Below are positions 34,646 to 41,777 of a stretch of 47,670 nucleotides of DNA, one piece after another. The DNA is taken from the NCBI GenBank assembly GCA_041745535.1, contig JBGTIS010000366.1, forward strand, positions 1 through 47,670, read 5' to 3'. The stretch's first letter is position 1. Every line of letters begins with the position of its first letter. Under the pieces are notes generated by a model. It did no database searches. It was not told the origin of the DNA and saw only the letters and a program-made list of their open reading frames with translations. The position numbers and the translations under genes are program-made. This DNA comes from JBGTIS01 sp041745535 (GTDB lineage: Bacteria > Bacteroidota > Bacteroidia > Cytophagales > Cyclobacteriaceae).

Positions 34646-35503
34646 TTATTGGTGCAACGTTCCGGCATTCACTATGGGCGTTGCGTCCTTGTCGGAACAC
34701 AATACCACCATCAGGTTACTCACCATCGCCGCCTTTTTCTCCTCATCCATGTCTATAATCTTTTTCTTTGAAAGTTCCTCCAAAGCCATTTCCACCATAC
34801 TAACTGCCCCTTCCACAATTTTTGAACGGGCTGCTACAATGGCGGTAGCCTGTTGACGCCGAAGCATCGCACTCGCTATCTCCGAAGAATAGGCGAGATA
34901 GCCTATTCTGGCTTCAATTACGCTGATGCCGGCTATTGATAACCGGTCGGTCAGTTGCAACTCCAAAGCTTCATTTACCTCATCTACTCCCGAACGCAAA
35001 GTAATTTCCGAATCATCATCATTAAAATTATCGTACGGATAAGAATAAGCCAGTTTCCGTACGGCCGCATCGGACTGCACTTTTACAAAGTTCTCAAAAT
35101 TATCGACCTCAAAAGCAGCTTTAAAGGTATTCTCTACTTTCCATACCAAAATCACACTAATCATAATCGGATTTCCCAGTTTATCGTTCACTTTTACCCG
35201 CTCGCTATCAAAATTCCGGGCTCTGAGCGAAATTTTCTGACGGGTATAAAAAGGATTGGTCCAGAAAAAGCCATTTTTCTTTACCGTACCCATATATTCC
35301 CCAAATAATACCAACACCCTGGAATCATTCGGATTTACCATAAAAAATCCTCTGGCAAAAAATATAAAAGTTAGGGTAAATAAAACACCAAAAATTGGGT
35401 TTTCGGTAGATAACAAAGCAATAAACAAAAGCATAATAATCATTAAGTCAACTATCAGCATCGTGTACCCTGAAACGGGTGATTTTTCTTTTTCTTGGTT
35501 CAT
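34646..35503 (-). CDS. SPFH/band 7 (flotillin-like) membrane protein
   Basis: 285 residues. Two hydrophobic helices at about 13-35 and 38-56 anchor the N-terminus. The band 7 domain follows from about 57 to 200 (NPNDSRVLVLFGEYMGTVKKNGFFW; ISLRARNFDSERVKVNDKLG), then an Ala/Glu-rich helix (SSEIASAMLRRQQATAIVAARSK at the junction). The C-terminus is short, unlike HflK/HflC. SPFH proteins build ring-shaped membrane scaffolds that organise proteases or lipid domains. No NfeD or FtsH partner is adjacent; a ribbon-helix-helix gene follows instead. Upstream 35504-35666 is the AT-rich divergent spacer to the aldo/keto reductase gene. Confidence 0.9.
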   Translation of the reverse strand: MNQEKEKSPVSGYTMLIVDLMIIMLLFIALLSTENPIFGVLFTLTFIFFARGFFMVNPNDSRVLVLFGEYMGTVKKNGFFWTNPFYTRQKISLRARNFDSERVKVNDKLGNPIMISVILVWKVENTFKAAFEVDNFENFVKVQSDAAVRKLAYSYPYDNFNDDDSEITLRSGVDEVNEALELQLTDRLSIAGISVIEARIGYLAYSSEIASAMLRRQQATAIVAARSKIVEGAVSMVEMALEELSKKKIIDMDEEKKAAMVSNLMVVLCSDKDATPIVNAGTLHQ

Positions 35504-35666
35504 GACATATGAGGGTTATTTGATATGATACTAAAATGATATCATTAATATATTAAATTAAAATGTTTAAGTAAAGCAAAACAAAAAATTTATTAGCTCA
35601 AAAGTCATTTTATTTAGTTTTCACTATCAAATGTTTTAAATTATATCATTAATGAAATATCTATTT

Positions 35667-36581
35667 ATGCAATCACGACGGGAAACTATAAAAAAGCTGT
35701 TCGCCAGTGGAATCGCGCTGGGTATGCAGCCATTTGATTTTAAATTCGCAAATACCATGAAAACTAGAAAAATACCAGCATCCGGAGAAGATTTACCCAT
35801 AGTTGGGGTAGGCACCTGGCAAACTTTCGATGTAGGTAGTGCTGCCACCGACCGCGAACCCCTGAAAGAGGTATTGAAAATTCTGGTTGAAAAAGGAGGA
35901 AAAGTAGTAGATTCTTCTCCCATGTATGGCCGGTCAGAAGCCGTAACCGGTGATCTGGCTGTTGAAACCGGTACCGCAAAAGCCCTGTTTATGGCTACCA
36001 AGGTATGGACCAGTGGCAAAGAACAAGGCATTCGGCAGATGCAGAGTTCCATGGAAAAAATGCGGGTTAACACCATGGACCTCATGCAGATACACAATCT
36101 GGTAGACTGGAGAACTCATTTGAAAACCCTGCGCGACTGGAAAGAACAGGGCAAAATTCGTTACATCGGTATCACCCATTATACTACCAGTGCATTCGGC
36201 CATTTAGAAGAAATTATTAAAACGGAAGATATAGATTTTGTACAGCACAATTATTCCATTGTTAGCCGCGAAGCAGAAAAAAGCCTTTTGCCACTGGCGC
36301 AGGATAAAGGCGTAACCGTTATTATCAACCAGCCTTATGAAAGTGGATCTTTGTTCCGACTCACAAAAAACACAGAACTGCCCGAATGGGCAGAAACTTT
36401 CGACTGCCAGAGCTGGGGTCAGTTTTTTCTGAAATTTATTCTTTCTCATCCTGCTGTTACCTGTGTAATTCCCGGTACCGATAACCCCAAACACATGCTG
36501 GATAATGCAGGAGCCGGATTTGGCAACCTGCCTGATTCAAAAACCCGCGAGCAAATGGCAGATTTCATGCGGTCGCTTTAG
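35667..36581 (+). CDS. Tat-exported aldo/keto reductase
   Basis: 304 residues from ATG 35667, giving an N-terminal SRRETIKKLFASGIALG that fits a Tat signal; ATG 35652 would add five residues. The AKR tetrad is complete: D82 and Y87 (VVDSSPMYG), K112 (ATKVW), H143 (QIHNL). NADP-dependent reduction of a carbonyl is expected, in the periplasm if the Tat signal works. The NADP loop near IPGTDNPKHMLDNAGA is present. It overlaps no gene but is followed after only 5 bases by the DUF3291 gene, so the two are one operon. Confidence 0.85.
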   Translation: MQSRRETIKKLFASGIALGMQPFDFKFANTMKTRKIPASGEDLPIVGVGTWQTFDVGSAATDREPLKEVLKILVEKGGKVVDSSPMYGRSEAVTGDLAVETGTAKALFMATKVWTSGKEQGIRQMQSSMEKMRVNTMDLMQIHNLVDWRTHLKTLRDWKEQGKIRYIGITHYTTSAFGHLEEIIKTEDIDFVQHNYSIVSREAEKSLLPLAQDKGVTVIINQPYESGSLFRLTKNTELPEWAETFDCQSWGQFFLKFILSHPAVTCVIPGTDNPKHMLDNAGAGFGNLPDSKTREQMADFMRSL

Positions 36582-36586
36582 GAAAT

Positions 36587-37045
36587 ATGCATACCGGAAA
36601 ATTTCATTTAGCCAATTATAACATCGCACGCATGGTAGCTCCGTTGGAGAGCGAAGCCATGCAGGGTTTTACTTCAGCACTGGACAGGATTAATCAATTA
36701 GCCGACCGAAGTCCCGGGTTTGTATGGAGGTTACAGGATAATGAGGGAAACGCCACGGCTATCCGCCCTTACCATGATCCGCTGATTATCATCAATATGT
36801 CGGTTTGGGAATCGGTAGAAACTTTACACGCCTATACCTACCATACCGACCACCGACTGATGCTGAAACAAAGAAGGCTTTGGTTTTCACCCACGAAAGA
36901 AGAACTGCTGGTGCTGTGGTGGATTCCGGCTGGCCAGACTCCCACCATAACTGAAGGTAAAAAAAAGCTGGCGTTGATTAACGTACTGGGTCCAACGCCA
37001 GAAGCTTTTAATTTCAAAACTCATTTTCCCGCACCGGTTGGGTAG
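36587..37045 (+). CDS. DUF3291 protein
   Basis: 152 residues, no signal peptide. The family pattern is clear: FHLANYNIARMVAPLES at the start, SPGFVWRLQDNEGNAT, INMSVWESVETLHAYTY, and LVLWWIPAGQTPTI. This is a dimeric ferredoxin-like fold related to antibiotic-biosynthesis monooxygenase domains. No reaction is established. Operon position after the aldo/keto reductase suggests a shared small-molecule pathway. Its end marks the left border of the AT-rich accessory patch. Confidence 0.85.
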   Translation: MHTGKFHLANYNIARMVAPLESEAMQGFTSALDRINQLADRSPGFVWRLQDNEGNATAIRPYHDPLIIINMSVWESVETLHAYTYHTDHRLMLKQRRLWFSPTKEELLVLWWIPAGQTPTITEGKKKLALINVLGPTPEAFNFKTHFPAPVG

Positions 37046-37148
37046 GACTTCAACTTTATCTGGGATAAAAGTTAAATAGTTGAAAAAAGTTTCATATTAA
37101 TTTGGAAAAGCTGTGTAATAATGGGAATCCCTTGTGATGAAAACAACA

Positions 37149-37181
37149 AGTAAATACTTACTAACTAATAAAGTATTTACT
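37149..37181. promoter_or_regulatory. Perfect 11-bp inverted repeat, candidate operator
   Basis: Arms at 37149-37159 and 37171-37181 (AGTAAATACTT and its complement) flank an 11-base centre, and the right arm ends 10 bases before the ATG at 37192. Centre-to-centre spacing of about two helical turns suits a dimeric repressor. It has no T-tract and no gene end nearby, so terminator use is unlikely. Confidence 0.55.
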
Positions 37182-37191
37182 ATCTTTATTT

Positions 37192-37374
37192 ATGAATTTA
37201 CAAGAGAGAGAAAAACTGATTGCAAGGCAGGAAATTGTTAAATCAAAAATTGATTTTTTAGTTGCCAGTCAAAAAACAATTACCTCTCAACATCTAAAAA
37301 AGTTAGTTCAGCAAAAAATTGATGAACTATTAGATGAATTCCATTTAAATAAACAAAGATTAGATAATGAGTAA
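37192..37374 (+). CDS. Small helical protein, first gene of an overlapping pair
   Basis: 60 residues, almost wholly helical and charged (LQEREKLIARQEIVKSKIDF; LVQQKIDELLDEFHLNKQRL), with heptad spacing that suggests a coiled coil. No membrane segment or signal. It overlaps the next gene by 8 bases, so translation is likely coupled. A perfect inverted repeat lies just upstream. Small acidic-basic helical protein plus a second overlapping gene is the layout of many toxin-antitoxin operons, but the family is not recognised. Base composition is clearly more AT-rich than the neighbours. Confidence 0.6.
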   Translation: MNLQEREKLIARQEIVKSKIDFLVASQKTITSQHLKKLVQQKIDELLDEFHLNKQRLDNE

Positions 37375-37765
37375 CAAAAACCCGCAGAGACGACCGCACC
37401 AAGCCGCAAAAAAACTTTACGAAAAAACTAAGGGAATGAGCCCTAGGCAAAGAGATCAGGCTATTTTGGCGTATAAAAACCAGGTAGGAGAAGAGGAATT
37501 TGTAAAACAAATGCTTGCATTCGCTGATGATACCCAAGAAGAATTACAAGCTTTAAGCAAGGATACTATAATGTTGAAAACCAAATGGTTAAACGAAAGC
37601 TGGGTAAACAAATCTGATATTTGCGCCCGCTTATACGGCAAAAAAGATAAGAGTACCGTTGGTTACTTTGCTTTGCAACGGCAAGGACAAAAACCCTGGA
37701 AACCTGGCCAGTTGGAAAAGTTAGATTCAATCCGAAAAGAATTAATGGAAAGCTTGAAAATTTAA
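37367..37765 (+). CDS. Hypothetical protein with predicted helix-turn-helix-like C-terminus
   Basis: 132 residues. A basic N-terminus (NKNPQRRPHQAAKKLYEKTK) leads into helices (RQRDQAILAYKNQVGEEEFVK, shorter parts thereof). The C-terminal SWVNKSDICARLYGKKDKST then VGYFALQRQGQKPWKPGQLE resembles a winged or HTH-like DNA-binding segment followed by a KLDSIRKEL helix. It is cytosolic and basic (about +6). It starts inside the end of the 60-residue gene. No named family is recognised; DNA binding is an inference from pattern only. Confidence 0.6.
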   Translation: MSNKNPQRRPHQAAKKLYEKTKGMSPRQRDQAILAYKNQVGEEEFVKQMLAFADDTQEELQALSKDTIMLKTKWLNESWVNKSDICARLYGKKDKSTVGYFALQRQGQKPWKPGQLEKLDSIRKELMESLKI

Positions 37766-37783
37766 AAATTAATTCAAGTAATT

Positions 37784-38063
37784 ATGAAAGAAAAAATAAC
37801 TGGTATAATAAGTTTTATTGGAGCGATTGATTGGAATTTAACAGGTTTGTATCTCCTTTTTCATCATTACAATATTGAAGAAATAGAAATGTGAAATATT
37901 ATGTATTGCTCTTTTCATACCATGTTTATCAAGTGTTTTATATGTGATTTGGACAAATTTTGGAAGTCAGAAATTGACTAAACTTGAAATACTTGATTAT
38001 GAGAATAGAACATTACAAAAACAAATCGAACAAAAAGAATCGAAAAACAAATTGCGTGAGTAG
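37784..38063 (+). pseudogene. Apparent frameshifted small membrane protein
   Basis: ATG 37784 reads 36 residues with one hydrophobic helix (ITGIISFIGAIDWNLTG) and stops at 37892-37894. In the +1-shifted frame, open from 37887 to a stop at 38063, follow a second hydrophobic helix (ILCIALFIPCLSSVLYVIW) and a charged coiled-coil tail (LDYENRTLQKQIEQKESKNK). The two halves together would make one two-helix membrane protein of about 93 residues. The join near 37887 looks like a frameshift, either decay or a sequencing error. If both halves are instead separate, the first is a 36-residue peptide. No family recognised. Confidence 0.45.
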
Positions 38064-38105
38064 GTAATCCTAGCCTCAATATTAATAAAGTGTCGGTACT
38101 TAAAA

Positions 38106-38143
38106 AATGACAAAAAGCGAAGCTGATAAAATAGCTTAGCTTT
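38106..38143 (-). terminator. Terminator of the PIN-like gene
   Basis: Eleven-base arms at 38114-38124 and 38133-38143 with one mismatch and an 8-base loop. On the minus strand it is followed by U-rich sequence (A-rich 38105-38116). It lies about 45 bases beyond the stop at 38189. It may also end the plus-strand transcript of the accessory pair. Confidence 0.65.
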
Positions 38144-38188
38144 GCCTAAAAATATTCTTTTTAGCCGTTGAGGAACTTTATTATTCTT

Positions 38189-39406
38189 TTACCAGGCGAA
38201 ATTTTCATAAGATTCTACATCTTTAATTCTTTTTAACAGTTCATTTTTATATGATTTCAGATGTTCTAAATTATCATTACTCATTTCTATTTTAGATAAA
38301 TCTAATAAACTTGAATCATTAATCTTAAAATTATTTATGTCCCCTAATAATCTTTCATTTAGACTTACCTGAAAATCAATTTTCTTCAATTCCTCAGAAA
38401 GGTTGAATTTTTCCTTCATGAGTTGTTCTTTAGTAAAACCGACAGTCCCCCTTGATTTATAATATGTTAATTCATCAGAAATCTTAAATTTGTCTTTCAT
38501 TAGCGTATCAAAAGTTGTAGGTTTCCAACCTTTAATTGAAAGTAATTTTTTGTCTGATTCTCTCAGTTCCTGTATTTCTTCTAAAGTATTATCATCAATT
38601 TTTTCTTTAAAATGTTCACCTGCATATTTTAAGAATTGGTCTGGCTGGTACATATAAAATAAGTGATCAGTTACTTGTTGAAATTCTTTAATTAGCTCTG
38701 GTCTGGGACTAATAGTTTCACCTTTAAATATAAGCCACCAATCCTCTTTACGATCATCGGTTATAAATATCACACTTTGATTATTTTCTTTAGCTTTAGC
38801 CAAAAATTGTTTCCAAATGACTAAATCTCCATATTTTTCTAATTTTCCCGGCTTTCCATCATCTTTATAGCCAGGCGGAATTTTGTTTTTGTAACGTTCT
38901 TCACCTTCTTTATAAAGTATATCAAGAGTTTGTTGGTCAAATTCATCACCAACATTATTAGTAAAAAGTTTCTCAAGTTTATTCAGAATATCATCATTAC
39001 GAATTCTATTTTTATGAATTTTGACACTCTGCTCAAGCGCCTCATATACCTCTTGACATAAAGTTGAGAACTTTTCAAATAATTTATTAGTAAGAAATGG
39101 GTGTTGTCTAGAATTCTTGAACTCTTTTTCAATTGATTTAAGTGCCTCAATAGCATCACTATAAGCCTTTTCCTGATCACTTATTGCAACTAATCTATTT
39201 TTAAAGAACTCATAGGCAGCTTGATGGGGAATCCAAACGCGATCTTTTATTCTTTCAAAGATCTTAAAAAAATCTTCTTTCGTTTGATCAGAATATCTAT
39301 AAAGATTTAAAAGAATATTGGTGTCCAAAATGAAAAGGGCTTCATCCCAAAGATTTTCAAAGTCTTTATCACTAAGCTTAAAATATTCAGAAAACTTAGA
39401 TTTCAT
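38189..39406 (-). CDS. PIN-like domain (PIN_8 type) nuclease
   Basis: 405 residues. The PIN core is readable: D28 in FILDTNILLNLYR, E66 in HQAAYEFFKN, D194 in KYGDLVIWKQFL, and D217/D218 in FITDDRKEDWW. These match the four-acid metal site. IPPGYKDDGKPGK before the YGDL motif fits the PIN_8 'PIN-like' group. A helical insert of about 100 residues sits between the second and third motifs, and a Leu/Lys/Glu-rich C-terminus (about 260-405) is of unknown role. It probably cleaves RNA or DNA. No antitoxin gene overlaps it, unlike VapC. It is convergent with the small accessory genes, AT-rich, and separated from Bcr by about 190 bases. Confidence 0.8.
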   Translation of the reverse strand: MKSKFSEYFKLSDKDFENLWDEALFILDTNILLNLYRYSDQTKEDFFKIFERIKDRVWIPHQAAYEFFKNRLVAISDQEKAYSDAIEALKSIEKEFKNSRQHPFLTNKLFEKFSTLCQEVYEALEQSVKIHKNRIRNDDILNKLEKLFTNNVGDEFDQQTLDILYKEGEERYKNKIPPGYKDDGKPGKLEKYGDLVIWKQFLAKAKENNQSVIFITDDRKEDWWLIFKGETISPRPELIKEFQQVTDHLFYMYQPDQFLKYAGEHFKEKIDDNTLEEIQELRESDKKLLSIKGWKPTTFDTLMKDKFKISDELTYYKSRGTVGFTKEQLMKEKFNLSEELKKIDFQVSLNERLLGDINNFKINDSSLLDLSKIEMSNDNLEHLKSYKNELLKRIKDVESYENFAW

Positions 39407-39593
39407 AACTTTTAATTTTTTTGCAAAAAAGCTATCTCTATCTGAAATTTTTAATTCATTAAAAAAGGTGAAATTCAGTTTTTAAAACAGCGAAAATAAT
39501 AGCTTAAAAAAAAGTATTTTAATGGGTATTTTATAGAATAATGGTAAACCAAAGCAATAATAAAATAAGTTGATCAATATTTTCTTTTTCTGA

Positions 39594-40826
39594 TTAAGAT
39601 ACCAGAGAGGCTTCCCGGGCAAGTTCCTCTTCCCGAACCCTAGGCAGCACGGTATTATCAGCAACCAGGTAAATAATGAGGCCGGTTAAAGCACACAAAA
39701 ACATCACCATTACCATAGGCAAAGCGGTATTGTTGTGTAACACACTTACCGCGGCCGAGGCCAGTCCGCCTACTGCCATGCGGAAGCTTCCCAGCAATGC
39801 CGAAGCACTGCCGGCGCGTTTGGTAAAGGGCGCCAGCGAAAGTGCCGCCGTATTAGGATTAGCAAGTCCCTGTCCGGTAAGGAATATAAACAGTAACACT
39901 ATCAGGCTGTATTTTCCATACCAGCCATACCAGGTTCCTGCAACCAGCAACAAACCTACCACAGTTTGGTAATACAGCGTAATCCGGATCAATTCCTCAC
40001 TGGTGAATTTTCTTAATAGAATATGATTCAGCTGTGTGGAACCAATCATGGCAAAAGCCAGGATAGCGAAAATCCAGCCGTATTCACGTTCGCTTACCTG
40101 ATAAATATTAATGAATACATCGGAGGAGCCTGCAATATAAGCCAGGGGCGCCGCTGTAGCAATACCGCCAGCCAGCATATATACCAGAAACTGAGGCTGC
40201 TTTAATACATCAATATAATTTTTTACTACCGACTTAGGCCGCAACGAAAGCGTTCTGTCAGCCAGCTGACCTTGCGGCAGGGTAAGATAAATTGCCAGCA
40301 TCATCAGGGCTGTAATTGCTGCCAGTATAATAAAAATAGCATGCCAGCCGAACGCGGTGGTTACATATCCTCCCACTGCAGGTGCGATCATGGGGGAAAC
40401 GGCAATCACCAGCACCAGAAGTGAGTAGGCCTGGGCTGTTTTGTTTACTGGAAATAAATCGCGTACCAAAGCCTGGGCTGCTACCATGCCAGCACAACCA
40501 CCAATAGCCTGAATAAACCGCATCACAATTAGTGACTCTACCGAATTGGTAAAGGCACAACCCACCGATGCCAGTATGTAAACCAGTAAACCTGCATAGA
40601 GCGGTAATTTTCTACCAAACCGGTCTAACAAAGGTCCATAAATCAGCTGGCCCAACGATATCCCTATCAAATAGCTGGTCAGTGAGAGTTGAATCTGGTC
40701 GATCGTAGTTCCTAAATCTTTGGCAATGGCCGGAAAGCCGGGCAAATACATATCAATAGAAAAGGGGCTGATTGTACATAGCGCCCCCAGAATTAAGACC
40801 GTTACAAAGTATTGTTTCCGTGTCAT
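39594..40826 (-). CDS. Bcr/CflA-family multidrug efflux MFS transporter
   Basis: 410 residues from ATG 40826 (the frame also opens three codons upstream). Twelve helices of the 12-TMS drug:H+ antiporter type. SIDMYLPGFPAIAKDLGT in the first periplasmic loop and the loop 2-3 motif GPLLDRFGRKLPLYAG are Bcr/CflA signatures. RFIQAIGGCAGMVAAQALVRD is the motif C-adjacent helix. It exports small drugs using the proton gradient; substrates are unknown. It stands alone and forms the right flank of the accessory patch. Confidence 0.9.
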   Translation of the reverse strand: MTRKQYFVTVLILGALCTISPFSIDMYLPGFPAIAKDLGTTIDQIQLSLTSYLIGISLGQLIYGPLLDRFGRKLPLYAGLLVYILASVGCAFTNSVESLIVMRFIQAIGGCAGMVAAQALVRDLFPVNKTAQAYSLLVLVIAVSPMIAPAVGGYVTTAFGWHAIFIILAAITALMMLAIYLTLPQGQLADRTLSLRPKSVVKNYIDVLKQPQFLVYMLAGGIATAAPLAYIAGSSDVFINIYQVSEREYGWIFAILAFAMIGSTQLNHILLRKFTSEELIRITLYYQTVVGLLLVAGTWYGWYGKYSLIVLLFIFLTGQGLANPNTAALSLAPFTKRAGSASALLGSFRMAVGGLASAAVSVLHNNTALPMVMVMFLCALTGLIIYLVADNTVLPRVREEELAREASLVS

Positions 40827-41051
40827 ATTATTCAAAAAAAGACATTTGGAGTAAAAATATACAAACCATTTCTATGCGCGACAGCACAGAATTTTCCATA
40901 GTCCATAGCTGCTTTTTACGGCTATATATTTTTTGAGTTCAGATAAAACTGATATAATTTCTGAATTAACAATTATTTAATAAAAAAGTGCTTTTGCTAA
41001 ATAATATAAATAAAAGCAAAAAAGGATTGAATAAATATTAAAGAAAGAGCC

Positions 41052-41777
41052 CTATCTTTGAAAACTCCACTTCTTCTCCAATACTTCAGCCTGATCCAAT
41101 GCCTCATAAAGTGCCCGATCACTTTTAAAAGTGAGCTGATCCAGATGAAAAACTTCAACGGACACCTGAAAATGATCGGCTTCAAAAAGCCAGGGATCGG
41201 TGGAATAAATATTTTCCTCTTTTTCAAAAATAAAACAGCTTTTACCGGCAGGGGTTACCCCAAGTTCAAGCTTTCTGCCTCCGGCAGGCACTTCATTTTT
41301 GGCTAATATCAGGGAACAGGCATCGCACAGAAACATTAGGGAATAGGTAGCTTTTGCTTTTTCTTTATTCACCTGTAAAGAACGTCTGAGTTTTGTTTGA
41401 TAATCCTGCTGCTCATCTAAAAAAGTATCGGTTTCTTTATTAGTTCCTCTTAATGGCTCATACAAAGCAGAAGTATGCATGGAAGTAAGCAGGGCAATCC
41501 AGCGGGAACGATAGCGGGCGTTTGCGACAACCTGCCTGGCCTGCGGTAGATCCAGCTGGCGCATGGTAAAATCCATAGGCGCTCCGGCTTCGGTCAGGTG
41601 TTCGCCCTTTTTCCAGTCTTTCTGTCCATCATCATGGTCTACTATGGCGGCAAGGGTTTCTGTCCACCGTTTGGGGCGCTGACTAATTTTCCATTGCATT
41701 GCCAGTTGCCCGGCCAGCAGGGCATGGGCCCGCTGAAAAATAATATCCCAGCCTTTTTGAGTGGCATTCACAATCAT
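41052..41777 (-). CDS. DUF3891 protein
   Basis: 241 residues. The DUF3891 pattern includes QRAHALLAGQLA with H18, the HDDG element H48-D49-D50-G51, SMHTSALYEPLRG, and FLCDACSLILA. The spaced His/Asp residues recall an HD-type metal site, but no activity is established. It has no signal peptide. Its start overlaps the end of the dithiol oxidoreductase gene by four bases (ATGA), so translation is coupled and the two proteins are probably made together. Confidence 0.85.
   Translation of the reverse strand: MIVNATQKGWDIIFQRAHALLAGQLAMQWKISQRPKRWTETLAAIVDHDDGQKDWKKGEHLTEAGAPMDFTMRQLDLPQARQVVANARYRSRWIALLTSMHTSALYEPLRGTNKETDTFLDEQQDYQTKLRRSLQVNKEKAKATYSLMFLCDACSLILAKNEVPAGGRKLELGVTPAGKSCFIFEKEENIYSTDPWLFEADHFQVSVEVFHLDQLTFKSDRALYEALDQAEVLEKKWSFQR

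Noticed and set aside
39482..39664. 60-codon minus-strand frame downstream of the Bcr/CflA gene
   Set aside because: Overlaps the transporter's 3' end and reads AT-rich spacer; no support.
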